Assembly (NCBI GenBank): GCA_948567375.1
Contig: OX419755.1
Coordinates: 77,646,931 to 77,710,930, forward strand
Source of the DNA: Lunularia cruciata
Lineage: Eukaryota > Streptophyta > Marchantiopsida > Lunulariales > Lunulariaceae
DNA: 64,000 nucleotides
Reading direction: 5' to 3'
Shown: positions 24,691 to 34,613 of the stretch, piece by piece
Layout of the letters: each line of letters begins with the position of its first letter
How positions within the stretch are numbered: the first letter of the stretch is position 1
Program-made: the position numbers and the translations under genes
The notes under the pieces: model-generated
Told to the model about the DNA's origin: nothing
Seen by the model: only the letters and a program-made list of their open reading frames with translations
Database searches by the model: none

Positions 24691-26784
24691 CTACCTTCTA
24701 TGGTACATCTTCAACTTATCATGGTTAATCCTATCAAAGTGTCTTCCTCCCAACTCCTTGAGATCATAGGTGTAATTGCCCCACACCTTCTCTACTATGA
24801 AAGGTCCAAAGTACTTAGGCAAAAACTTCTTTTGCACTCTCTTGAATCGAATGGAATCAAACAACATTACCCAATCACCTTCTTTGAAAGGCTCCACCTT
24901 CTTCTTGCCTTGCCTCTTGTCAAAGCTCTCCTTTTGTTTCCTTTGGGCTTGCTCCACTCGAACCATAGCAATTGCTCTTGCCTCTTCCAACTCCATGAGT
25001 TGATCCTTCCTTGACTTCCCTGCATCACTTCCTTGTGCTTTCTTCAATCTCCTATGAATGCTTTGGAAGGTAGGAAGATCAAAGTGAATAGGTAAGGTAG
25101 ACTCAATACCATACACCAATTGGAATGGAGAATATCCAGTGGAAGTCTTCATGGTTGTCCTATACTCCCACAAAACTGCATGAATCCTCTTGTCCCAATG
25201 ATGTTTAGCCCCCTCCATTTCTGCATCTTTGGCCAACATCATGCACAAGGTCTGATTGGTTCTCTCTGCCAAGCCATTGGAATTTGGCTTATAGGATGTA
25301 GTTACTCTATGTGTGATAGAGAAATGTCGTAGCATGGCTGTAGTAATGCTTCCTGTAAACTCTCCTCCTCTATCAGAAACCAACTCCAAAGGGCATCCAA
25401 ACCTAGTGATAATGCGTTCATAAAGAAATCTACCCACTTCATCTTCATTCTTGTCCCTCAATGGTCTAGCCTCAACCCACTTGGTAAGGTAATCAGTAAC
25501 TACCACAATGTACCGATTGTTCCTTGGGGTTCTATTGAGAGGTCCTACAAAATCAATTCCCCACTTCTCAAAAGGTCCTAGCAATGGAATTGATCTAAGT
25601 GGTGGAGTGGATGTAGACTTTCTAGCAAAAGCTTGACAAACATGACAAGTTTTGCAATAATCAAGACAATCCTTGAAAATCCCTCTCCAATGGTAACCTG
25701 CATCTAGAATCTTGAAAGCAGTCACCTTTCCTGCAAAGTGTCCTCCACATACTAAACCTTCATGAAACTCCTTTATGAGTAGGATAGACTCTTCCTTACC
25801 CACTGCTCTTCGAAGTAGACCATCTGCTCCTTGGTGAAAAAGAATATCCTCCACCATTGTGTAAGGTCTAGATCTTGCTGCAAGGGCCTTCCTCTCCCTA
25901 GCATGCATCCCTTCTGGATAGTTACCTCTTGTCACAAAATCCACAATCTCCTTGTACTCCATTGGAATCTCTTGAGTGACTGTGATTGTCATGAGCTCCT
26001 CATCCGGGAAGGAATCATCTACTGGCTCATCTCCATCATGATCATAGGCTCTAGATAACAAATCAGCATTTGCATGTTTCTTTCCTAGCCTATCCTCAAT
26101 TGTGTAGTCATACTCAGACAAGAGTATCATCCACCTTGCTAGTCTCCCTTCAACATTAGGCTTGTTGAAGATGTACTTCAAAGCCTTGTGATCCGTGACA
26201 ATTGTGGCTTTCCCTCCAATCAAGTAGTGTCTAAACTTCTTGAGACCAAAGATCACTGCCAACCCTTCTCTCTCTGTGACAGAGTAGTTCTTCTCTGCTG
26301 AAACCATCTGCCTACTAGCATAAGCTATTGGATGATCATGCCCATCTTGGTCTAATTGACTAAGAGTGCATCCTATAGCTATATTAGAAGCATCAGTGTA
26401 GAGGATGAAAGGCTTACTCCAATCAGGTTTAGCAAGAATTGGAGCTACAACAAGGGATTGCTTGAGCTCCTCAAAAGCTTTGAGAGCCTCCTTGTCTTCC
26501 AAAATCACCATGTAATCTACACCCTTCTTCATGTAGATGGTCAATGCATAAGCCTTGTTGGAAAATGAGAAGATGAACCTCCTATAGTACCCAACCATTC
26601 CCAAGAATTGGCGTAACTTTGTCAAGCTTGAAGGGAATGGAAGGTCTGAGATTTTCCTCACCTTCTCAGGATCAACTGCTATTCCATCCTTGGAGATGAT
26701 GTGCCCCAAAAGTAGACCTTCTTCACATCCAAAAATGCACTTCTCTGGGTTGAGTGATGCATTTGCCTCATCCAAGCGTTGCAA
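24691..26784 (-). CDS. A1 pol, 3' part: end of RT, RNase H, integrase
   Basis: 697 codons without a stop. About 1-80: RT connection (CIFGCEEGLLLGHIISKDG, LRQFLGMVGYYRRF). About 125-245: RNase H, with ILYTDAS, VTDHKALKYIF and the closing HANADLLSR. About 330-390: integrase zinc finger (H-x-H side EFHEGLVCGGHF, C-x2-C side CKTCHVC). Then the DDE core with Asp in GIDFVGPL, Asp in LVSDRGGEF and Glu in NGLAERTNQTL. The C-terminal GPF-type module reads KYFGPFIVEKV and the frame ends INHDKLKMYHRR, with no chromodomain. It is separated from the upstream frame only by a one-base deletion near 26786-26796 (A2 has one more base there), so the original product was one gag-pol polyprotein of about 1608 residues. 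Confidence 0.9.
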   Translation of the reverse strand: MQRLDEANASLNPEKCIFGCEEGLLLGHIISKDGIAVDPEKVRKISDLPFPSSLTKLRQFLGMVGYYRRFIFSFSNKAYALTIYMKKGVDYMVILEDKEALKAFEELKQSLVVAPILAKPDWSKPFILYTDASNIAIGCTLSQLDQDGHDHPIAYASRQMVSAEKNYSVTEREGLAVIFGLKKFRHYLIGGKATIVTDHKALKYIFNKPNVEGRLARWMILLSEYDYTIEDRLGKKHANADLLSRAYDHDGDEPVDDSFPDEELMTITVTQEIPMEYKEIVDFVTRGNYPEGMHARERKALAARSRPYTMVEDILFHQGADGLLRRAVGKEESILLIKEFHEGLVCGGHFAGKVTAFKILDAGYHWRGIFKDCLDYCKTCHVCQAFARKSTSTPPLRSIPLLGPFEKWGIDFVGPLNRTPRNNRYIVVVTDYLTKWVEARPLRDKNEDEVGRFLYERIITRFGCPLELVSDRGGEFTGSITTAMLRHFSITHRVTTSYKPNSNGLAERTNQTLCMMLAKDAEMEGAKHHWDKRIHAVLWEYRTTMKTSTGYSPFQLVYGIESTLPIHFDLPTFQSIHRRLKKAQGSDAGKSRKDQLMELEEARAIAMVRVEQAQRKQKESFDKRQGKKKVEPFKEGDWVMLFDSIRFKRVQKKFLPKYFGPFIVEKVWGNYTYDLKELGGRHFDRINHDKLKMYHRR

Positions 26785-29516
26785 GACTTGATTAGGTGCT
26801 CAAAGTGCTCCTCCTTGCTCCCATAGACACAAAAGTCATCAATGAAATCTCTCACAAATTTCCCAATGAAAGGTTCAAATACCTTGTTCATGAACCGTTG
26901 GAATGTGGCTGGAGCATTGCAAAGCCCAAAAGGCATGACCTTGAAAGCGTAAGTTCCCCAAGGTGTGGTGAATGTGGTGAGTTGTTGATGCTCTGGTGCA
27001 ATCTTTATTTGGTTATATCCACTATAACCATCTCCAAAACTGTACCTCTCATGACCTGCAACCTCCTCCAAGATCTCATCAATGAATGGCAATGGGTAGT
27101 AGTCCTTCTTGGTAACAGCATTAAGCTTCTTGTAATCCACACATACCCGAAGCTTGCCATTCTTTTTCTTCACAATGACAATTGGAGACACCCATTCTGA
27201 ATTCTCCACCTCAAAGATAAATCCAGCCTCCTTGAGCTTATCAATCTCCTCCTTCACAACCAAAGATATTGGTGGGCTAATGCGACGTTGCTTTTGGCGG
27301 ATTGGTCTTGCATGGGACTCCACCTCTATCTTGTGCTCCTCCAAGGTGACTTCCTTCAAATCCTTGTAACTAAAAGCAAACACATGGATGAACTTGCGGA
27401 AAATCTCCTCAAATCTCACCTTCTCCTCCTTGGTAACATTTGGGCCATACTTGAGGGTAGATAACCTTCTCTCTACCTCCTCAAGTGTCAATGGTGATTT
27501 ATCGGGGTCCTTCAAAACCTCTGGCTTAGGTGCAAAATCCATAGCACACAAGGGATACACATCTGAATCAGATTCAGATTCATCTTCCTCCGTGGAAGTC
27601 TCCTCTTCCATGCTTGTGTCCACACCTGAAGCTCCTTCTTCAGAATCTGATTCCCAATAATTAGAAGATGGGGTATCTGAATGTGAAGTGTTGGTGGTGT
27701 TAGTCACAGGAACAGTGACTCTATGGTTTGATGGCCCAATCCTCAAGTACCCTTTGTGCCATCGATCAGTTGTGCGTGCTGCTCTCAACCATGGCCTCCC
27801 AAGAAGTAAATCATAGCTTGAATCCTTCAAGACTTGGAAAGTCATGAGATTTTGAACTCCCATAACTGAAACTACCACCTTATCCATCACCCCTACTGGT
27901 CGAACTTGTTGCTTGTTTGCCATGCTCACCACAAATGTTGAAGGTCTTGAGGGTATCATACCCAACTTCTTCATCAACCTTTCTGACATGGCATTCACTG
28001 CTGATCCTCCATCAACCAATGCATTCTTGATGTTGTGACCATTCACTCTCACATCAATCTTGGAGGCATATTCACAAGCCTCCCATGGTGCTGGCTTGGC
28101 ATCCACCACCCCCATTGATACTGGAACTTTTTCCTTCTTCTTCTTTTTGCTCCTTGTAGAACTCAAACCACCTCTAAGCTCCTTTCTCAAGGTAGGGTTC
28201 AAAGCAATTAATTGGCCCACAGTGATGTTAGCCTTGTGACTGCCAACATCCTCCAACACATTGTAGTTCCATTGTTGCTTTGAGATCAAGAAGTCCTCCA
28301 TCCCCAACTTCTTCCTTGGAGTCTTTGTTGTTGATGGTGTTGAGGTGCGAGTGCTCCTAGTAGACATAGGAGTATCCTTGCTTGAAGTAAATCCTTGAGA
28401 AGAGTGAACATCCTCTGCAAAACGAGCTCTCTTCTTCTCTTGTGCCAAAAGCTCCAAATTAAGACCCTTGGAGTTTGAGCACTCTCCCTTCTCATACTTG
28501 CTCTCAACCACATCTATGGATGCTATTCCCTTACCTTTGTTGGGATTAGGAGCCACTTGGGTTTCACTACCTCCCTCTTTCCCTCTATTGGCTCCCTCAT
28601 AACCCCTTCCTCCATGGTAAGTGGAATTTGGGCAATTCCTTTGGATATGGCCTCTTCCTCCACAACCAAAACAATTTCTATCATTGAAATTGTTGGCTGG
28701 TTGGCCTCCTCTATATGGATAGTTTCCATAACTCCTAGGTCCTCTCCCTACATTCTGATCCACCTCTCTCTTCTCCCATAGTTGCACCACATTGATCTTG
28801 AGATCCGCAAGTTGTTCTGTGATGGTTTGGAGTGGATCTTTTGGTGGAGGTGCAAGAATTGGAGCAACTACTACTTGTGGTGCAACCCTTGTCACCAAAG
28901 TATCAGAAGTTCCACCATACTTGTAGCCTTGAGGAGGATGCACAACCTCCTTCACCACCAAATCACTCTCATCCCCTTCCAAACTCTCCTCCATACGAAT
29001 TGCGATCTTGATAGCTTCAACCTTGGAAGAAGGTTTCTCATATCTCACCTTTCTTCTAATTTGTGGTCTCAATCCTCCCACAAAATTCTTGGTGAGCATG
29101 GCCCCTATGCCAATCATTGTAGTCTCCACATCATCCCCACCCTTCCTCAACACTATGCGAAATCTGGACTCCAACTTTTCCACTCTTTCCACATAGACCC
29201 TCACTTTCTCTCCATCTCCTTGCTTGAGAAATGTAACCTCACTCATCAATCTCTCATAACTCTCATCAGGAAGAAAGTTCTCAATGAGTGCTGAAGTCAA
29301 AGTCTCCCAAGACTCCTCTTCCCCCTCTCTCCTCTCTCTCTTTTGGTATTCTGACTCATACCATGTAAGTGCTGCATCCTCAAAGAAATCTGGTAATAAT
29401 GAGGCCCACTCATTCTTCCTCCTCTCATTGTTTCCTATGCAAGCTCTCTTGAAGTCTCTCACAAAGGCCTCCACATCTTCTCCATCCTTGCCAAAGAAAA
29501 CCGGAAGTTTCCCCAT
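26679..29516 (-). CDS. A1 gag-protease-RT, 5' part of the gag-pol polyprotein
   Basis: 945 codons; the last 30 or so are out of frame after the one-base deletion near 26790. About 1-180: Gag capsid-type domain (WYESEYQKRERREGEEESW, then ENFLPDESYERLM). 282-295: zinc knuckle CFGCGGRGHIQRNC (CX2CX4HX4C). 501-577: aspartic protease, with VDGGSAVNAM at the active site (DGG instead of the usual DSG/DTG) and LLGRPWL. From about 770: RT, with WVSPIVIVKKKNGKLRVCVDY, YSFGDGYSGYNQIKIAP, MPFGLCNAPATFQ and the active site FIDD at 891-894. No stop codon interrupts it. Apart from the frameshift this copy looks recently active. Confidence 0.92.
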   Translation of the reverse strand: MGKLPVFFGKDGEDVEAFVRDFKRACIGNNERRKNEWASLLPDFFEDAALTWYESEYQKRERREGEEESWETLTSALIENFLPDESYERLMSEVTFLKQGDGEKVRVYVERVEKLESRFRIVLRKGGDDVETTMIGIGAMLTKNFVGGLRPQIRRKVRYEKPSSKVEAIKIAIRMEESLEGDESDLVVKEVVHPPQGYKYGGTSDTLVTRVAPQVVVAPILAPPPKDPLQTITEQLADLKINVVQLWEKREVDQNVGRGPRSYGNYPYRGGQPANNFNDRNCFGCGGRGHIQRNCPNSTYHGGRGYEGANRGKEGGSETQVAPNPNKGKGIASIDVVESKYEKGECSNSKGLNLELLAQEKKRARFAEDVHSSQGFTSSKDTPMSTRSTRTSTPSTTKTPRKKLGMEDFLISKQQWNYNVLEDVGSHKANITVGQLIALNPTLRKELRGGLSSTRSKKKKKEKVPVSMGVVDAKPAPWEACEYASKIDVRVNGHNIKNALVDGGSAVNAMSERLMKKLGMIPSRPSTFVVSMANKQQVRPVGVMDKVVVSVMGVQNLMTFQVLKDSSYDLLLGRPWLRAARTTDRWHKGYLRIGPSNHRVTVPVTNTTNTSHSDTPSSNYWESDSEEGASGVDTSMEEETSTEEDESESDSDVYPLCAMDFAPKPEVLKDPDKSPLTLEEVERRLSTLKYGPNVTKEEKVRFEEIFRKFIHVFAFSYKDLKEVTLEEHKIEVESHARPIRQKQRRISPPISLVVKEEIDKLKEAGFIFEVENSEWVSPIVIVKKKNGKLRVCVDYKKLNAVTKKDYYPLPFIDEILEEVAGHERYSFGDGYSGYNQIKIAPEHQQLTTFTTPWGTYAFKVMPFGLCNAPATFQRFMNKVFEPFIGKFVRDFIDDFCVYGSKEEHFEHLIKSCNAWMRQMHHSTQRSAFLDVKKVYFWGTSSPRME

Positions 29517-29750
29517 CTTAACCCCTCACTATCTTTTTTTTCTCTTAATTTTTTTTTCTCTTTTCTTTTCTCTCACTCTATTACTAATAGAGTATATACA
29601 TGACTAACACCATCTGAGAATAATCCACTCTAGGGAACACAAAAGGTTCAGGTTGCTCCAAGATTTCTATAGCAACATCAAATCCTAGAGTGCATATTAA
29701 TCTAACTCTCATAGATAGTTTATCCATAAGTTGAAAGATTATTTCCATCA

Positions 29751-30224
29751 CTAATCTTGAGAACTAGCTGATGAAGGTGGTAGTATTTCTGTAGCTGTAC
29801 TAAGACTCTCTCCAAGATCCTTCACCAAAGTTTCCAAAAGTGCTTTTACTCCACTACACTCATGTCCTTTTGGAAGTCATTCAACTCCACAAACCTCACA
29901 CAACTCCTTGGTCTTAGATCTTCTCCCTCCCAATCTTGGTGAAGAAGGTCCAACATGCAAACCCAAGTCAAGTAAGCCTCTCCTTTCCCTCAATCTCTTG
30001 CTCTCAAAGGTTAATGGACATGAACTTGCCTTATGTCCCTTCTCTCCACATAGAAAGCACTTAGACTCACTCTTTCCTCCAAGTGGTGTAGGTTTTTGGA
30101 TCCTCTCAACACTCTCTTCAAATTCTATTGTAAACTCTCTTTTCCTCAAATCCACCCCTACAATCACCTCAAACCCTTGGAGAACCTTGCATAATCTCAA
30201 TTTCCACTCTTGATGACCCTCCAT
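29751..30224 (-). pseudogene. A1 leader ORF: two-zinc-finger protein upstream of gag
   Basis: A 157-codon frame between the primer-binding site and gag, on the same strand. The ATG at 30224 begins MEGHQEWKLRL. Residues 56-69 form a zinc knuckle, CFLCGEKGHKASSC (CX2CX4HX4C); a second Cys/His cluster starts at about 109 (CEVC, and in A2 GLPKGHEC). A VDLRKREFTIEFEESV segment lies before the knuckle. One stop (GGA to TGA, after residue 115) truncates it in A1; A2 keeps the frame open to the same end. The layout resembles the DUF4283/zinc-knuckle proteins of plant non-LTR elements, but that is only an impression. Function unknown; nucleic-acid binding is likely. Confidence 0.6.
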
Positions 30225-31061
30225 GTTCCCAAAGATGAATCTAAACACTCAAACATGCTTTTTGTTGATCTCAAACTTCTCATGCATGAGATCTCCACTC
30301 TGCAGAATTGACCCTTCCTCACAATGTCACTCAAATCTCCCAACGAATATGTCACAGTCCTCTGAAATTTTCCACACTTGATCACAACTCTAGGGCGTCC
30401 CTCCCTGCAAAATTTTAGATCTTTTCATTGAGCCATTTGGCCTAGACACCTTTCTATTCAGCACCCATATTTCAGATTTGGTCTGAAAACCACCCCCCTC
30501 ACTTCAAAAACTGATAACGCACTGCGCAAAAATGATCTCTCTCTAATTTTTGTGGCACCAGGTAGGATACAATGCACTGAATTTTCTTGGAAATTTTCAG
30601 GACAATTCACTAAAAATTGAAGAAATGTCAGACTCTGTACAATTTTCCAGAGAGCATGCAGTTGCGGGAGCACTTTACCCTATCAACTTTCAAAAATTCT
30701 AGCCCAGTGCGCATAGAAGCTCTCTCAATAATTTCAAGTGTGCTAACTGAAAGATAACCCAAGCTATCATGTGTAGAAATCTCAAGTCCAGATCTCAAAC
30801 TTGAGATTTTGCCCAAAATCACCTTAATCCCCAAAATCTGCAATCCACCTCACACAATCTCTCCAATTCCTCTCATGTGTACAAGATGTACAAAATCACC
30901 TCAAAGACATCATAATGAACTACAGGGTATACAAATGGATCTTGGTTCTCTAACATAAGTTCAGCCCTCTCCTCTCCTAATGTTCTCTCCAAGTGAGCTC
31001 TCATAGCCTCCTTCTGCCTAATGTAGAATTGGACGCGGAACATTATCTTGCCTTCTAGAGA

Positions 31062-31080
31062 GGTCCCGGCAACGGAACCA
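31062..31080 (-). other. A1 primer-binding site
   Basis: Five bases inside the 5' LTR the minus strand reads TGGTTCCGTTGCCGGGACC, i.e. TGG followed by a sequence that could pair with the 3' end of a tRNA ending in GGAACCA. A2 has the same site with two changes at 46313-46331. The donor tRNA is not certain; the TGGNNCCGTTGCCGGG core resembles the Asp-type sites of Athila-like plant elements. Confidence 0.65.
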
Positions 31081-31085
31081 AAAAC

Positions 31086-31763
31086 TTGAGCCGGCCTGTC
31101 TCTCACTCAGGATGAACCTCTGATGGCTATTATGGTAGCGCACCATGGACTAAGAAGGCAAGGAACCCCAACTCCATCATACTCCTCCAAGGCTAACACT
31201 CCAAGACTCAAGACATTGCTCACTAGAGAACTCAATGAGAGAGAGATAGTTGCAAATGAAAGGATGATGAGTACCTCCTCACTCCTTGTTTATATACTTG
31301 TGAAATAGTTACGTACCAAAGTTACTAATTACCGTAGTAACTCAAGTTACTAGACTAAAAGTCAAGTAAAGTCAAAAAGTAGAAAGGAATATCCATTCAC
31401 ATGGGCATATTCCCCTTATCTTGACCCAACCACTAAAGCAAGGATTCCTTCACATGGGCTATCCTTGGACTAAAGAAGAATCCAAAACAAAAAGGCTTGC
31501 GGGCCCAAGAGTTCTCAACTCTTTCCCCAAAGCCAAACACCTAGGAATAATACCAAGTCAACACACTAAAATCCAAAATAGTGGTGCTCATCTTTTCTAC
31601 TTCCTCTAAAGTAAGGTCCCATCTATCTTAGCTATGACTAACTTTAGCTAACCATGACTAACATAGAACCATCCTTTATCTCTATATAAATAATATATCT
31701 TAAGTACTTGTAATACCAAGCTAAATATCACAATACCACACACATGCACAAATGGGTGTTACA
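31086..31763 (-). repeat. A1 5' LTR
   Basis: 678 bp, nearly identical to the 3' LTR; the inner end has TTGAG where others have TGTGAG. A TATA box in the element's sense lies at 31289-31296 (TATATAAA on the minus strand), with downstream sequence suitable for the transcript start. It ends ...GGGTGTTACA at 31763. Confidence 0.9.
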
Positions 31764-33929
31764 GTCCAAACTCCAACGGTAACCCAATCCCATGATATGT
31801 AATGGGTGTAATTGTGACGTATGAGCATTGAATGATGCTTTAACTTGGTCACAAACCACACATTTGGCAACAAATTGCTGTACCTTGGTCTACATCCCGT
31901 GCCACCAATAATGACTCTAGAGTAAGCTATATGTACGCCTAACTCCAAAATGTCCTAGCTCCTCATGAGCATGACGGACCAATTGTGGTCTCTGAGATGG
32001 AAGTGGTACTACTTGCACTCTACCATCCTCCCATACATGCAAAAGGTGTCTGCCTTCCAATCTAAACCGTTTGGCTTGCTGAAGGACACAATCTCTCTCC
32101 TTGGCCCCAACTGTGCCACCCACAACACTAGTGCAAAGATAGTCCATCACTAAGACATCATCATGAATGTCTCGCTGAACTATACCAATATCTTCACTCT
32201 TTGGATCTTTGACCTCAATAACTCCTCCTGTATGCACTGAGAGAGATACCACCAAAGCCTCTGCAAATATATATAGAAAGGCCAATGCATGCCAACCTGG
32301 CACCATCTCCTCATCTGTCTCACCATGCCAACGTGCTCCAGTTTGATCCTGCTAGTTGGGACATGGGTTTCTACTCAACCCATCTACATCACGGTTCACC
32401 ACTCCAAGTCTATGAACAACCATGAAATCATACTCTTGTAAAATTAGAGCCCATTGTGCAAGCTTCCTTAAAAGCTTGTCAGACTCCATCAACCACTTCA
32501 GCGGCTAATGATCAGTGATTAGAGTGAATGGGTTACCAAATAGGTAACATCAGAAATGTGCTCCTGCCCAAACTGCTGCCAAGCACTCTCCCTCATAAGA
32601 ACTATACTTAGCCTCCGCTAAATTGTTGGAGTGACTAGCATAGGCCACCATAAACTCCTTCCCCTCATAATCATGATGGGTGAGCACCGCTCCAAGCCCT
32701 TACATACTCCAATCAGTATGAACCTAAAATGGTCGTCCTCTGATTGGTCTCCTCAAAATAGGAGCAGATGTCAACCTCTCCTTGAGCTCTACAAAGCTCT
32801 CTCCTGCTCATCTCCCCAACACTACTCATGTGTAAGCTTGGTATGCTTTGTCAAGGCCTTGGCAATGGCACTAAATCCTCTAACATAGCGGCAATAGAAG
32901 TTCGCCAACCCAAGGAATGCTTGCACTCTGCTCACATCTGTAGGCCACGGAATACATTCAATAGCCTCCACCTTGGTCTACTAAACACCAAGTCCTCCGG
33001 GGTAGATAGTGTGGCCCAAATACTCAACCTGCTCATGGAAGAACCTACACCTCCAAAGATGTAATTTGAGTCCATGAGATCTCAACCTCTCAAACACCTC
33101 CAACAACTGTCTCTCATGCTCCTCCACAATAATGCTATAGACCAAAATGTCATCAATATAGCACCAAGCAAAATCCAATCCAGCTAGGGTCTTATCCATG
33201 ACCCTCTAGAACTCAATAGGAGTGTTCTTCAACCCAAATGGTAAGAACCTCCACTGATATAACACATCCTTGCCGTGAGGATCAATAGCCTAAAATGTTG
33301 TCTTGGACTTATTCTCCTCCCTGATCGGCAACTGATGATATCTTGCTCAAGGATCCAAAGTACTGAAGACCTTTGCATGCCCAATCTCATCAATAATCTC
33401 CTCCGGTGTAGGCATGGCATACCGATCAGCACTAGTCTATCGGTTGATAGGACGGTAATCTCCACACATCCGCCTATCTATGTAGTTGCCATGCATATCC
33501 TTCTTGGCTGGCATCACTATCGCTGATGCATACTCTCCATGTGAAATCTCCACCAAACTAGCCTCAAAAAGGTCACTACTCCGGCTTTGAATCAATGTCC
33601 TCTCCATCTCACTATATTGATAAGGACGTCAGAAAACTGGTGTATCGCTAGTCAGCTCAATCGGCATACCAGGTCCTTTCAAAACAACTTGTGTGACTCC
33701 TCAAGAACCTTCAAACCCTCCATCTTTCCTCTCTTGTAAGCTTGGGTCCAAGATCTGGCTCGCAAGTATCCTCTATAATTGTCGTAAGAGTGGAAGACAT
33801 ACTGACTAGCTGCTACATTAGGCCCTTGGGAGCAATAGTATCATGCTCCTAACCTCTAGAAGTCCCAACCTTTGTGTGAAAAACTCCCTCCACTCTGGCT
33901 ACAAGCTCTACACATCCTCTAGCTACATC
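31764..33929 (-). pseudogene. B1 RT, RNase H and integrase zinc finger
   Basis: Read on the minus strand from about 33.9 kb down. The RT region includes a palm motif in which the active site YIDDILVYS is intact (frame 33199-32981), followed by SHGLKLHLWRCRF and FFHEQVEYLGHTI. The RNase H region follows. Then, from 32306 to 31917, comes the link to integrase and the zinc finger (LVRHAHEELGHFGVRRTYSL). Several stops (mostly TAG) and frame changes break it. The outer B copy has the same order at 60421-62801. The frame runs up to 31764, where A1 interrupts it; the integrase core resumes at 23963. Confidence 0.75.
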
Positions 33930-34608
33930 CTATGTGGACCAAGAGTGTAATCCAAGTAGCCCACGGTCACCTGGATGGACTCCAAGTAGACCACTCTCCC
34001 TAGTAGCTAATGGCTGTGTCCCAAGAAAACCATGTCCACTTGGTCCATCGCCCCCAGCATGTACCTGAATCATCTCGATAAGCACAGGGCTCACAAGTGT
34101 CCGAGTGGTGATGCCTATCAAGCGCATACTATGTTGCTCTACCAAGCCAAGGCTCACAATCCAGGTCAAACAATTTAGGTCCATAGCCTGACCTAACACC
34201 TGGATGCCTTTGACACTGCTGGAACAGCGGTAATACCGGTGCAAAAACCCATTGTCCACTCTCTCTCATCAGCATTGGGCTCCACCAACTGCTGTAACTG
34301 TGAGTCCCAAAAAAAGTCTAGGTCCTCCCTCTTGAAAAGCATGAGAGCTTGGGAAACTCATGAGTGTGGGAAATGCAGCTCTAGGATGTCCAACTAGGTT
34401 CACCACTGCCATAGGTGACCTATCAGCCCCTACCACTGTCGAAGACTGACGCCCAACATCCAAGATATCATCAACAAGGATGTGGTCAAGTCGCTGAATC
34501 CCATCATAAGCACGCTGTAAAACCTCTCTGGGTAAGAGGTTCATCTACCAAAGACAAAGATCATAAGCCCGTGATCCCACTCTGGCTGCATCTAACAATA
34601 CAGTAGGT
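33930..34608 (-). pseudogene. B1 cytosine methyltransferase, C-terminal half
   Basis: On the minus strand the sequence continues from the ENV-containing half (38502-39187) across the C1 insertion. It reads VLLDAARVGSRAYDLCLW, a stop, then MNLLPREVLQRAY (outer copy WWTNLLPREV), LVDDILDVG, MAVVNLVGHPRAAFPTLMSF, and finally VLGQAMDLNCLTWIVSLG at about 34200-34150. The RAY/WW-TN block and the closing LGQAM block sit where C5-methyltransferase motifs VIII and X are expected. A linker then leads to RT. Stops and a frameshift inactivate it. Assigned by motif order, not by a database search. Confidence 0.68.
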
Positions 34609-34613
34609 CCCAT

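Larger units (their letters stand above)
23964..31763 (-). mobile_element. Family A Ty3/gypsy retrotransposon A1, nearly intact
   Basis: A 7.8-kb element inserted in the integrase of B1. LTRs are at 23964-24642 (3') and 31086-31763 (5'); they differ at only about five positions by eye, so the insertion is recent. Target duplication: AGTCC at 23959-23963 versus A-GTCC at 31763-31767, the A being shared with the LTR end. Removing the element makes the B1 integrase contiguous. Order in its own sense: 5' LTR, primer-binding site, about 0.8 kb leader, zinc-finger ORF, gag-protease-RT-RNase H-integrase, polypurine tract, 3' LTR. There is no chromodomain after integrase. Confidence 0.9.

Noticed and set aside
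26796-29607. Many plus-strand frames of 60-170 codons opposite A1 gag-pol (and again opposite A2)
   Set aside because: They are antisense shadows of the gag-pol frame.
23964-31763. Family A as an endogenous plant pararetrovirus
   Set aside because: It has LTRs, integrase, primer-binding site and duplications, and no movement or coat protein; it is an ordinary Ty3/gypsy retrotransposon.
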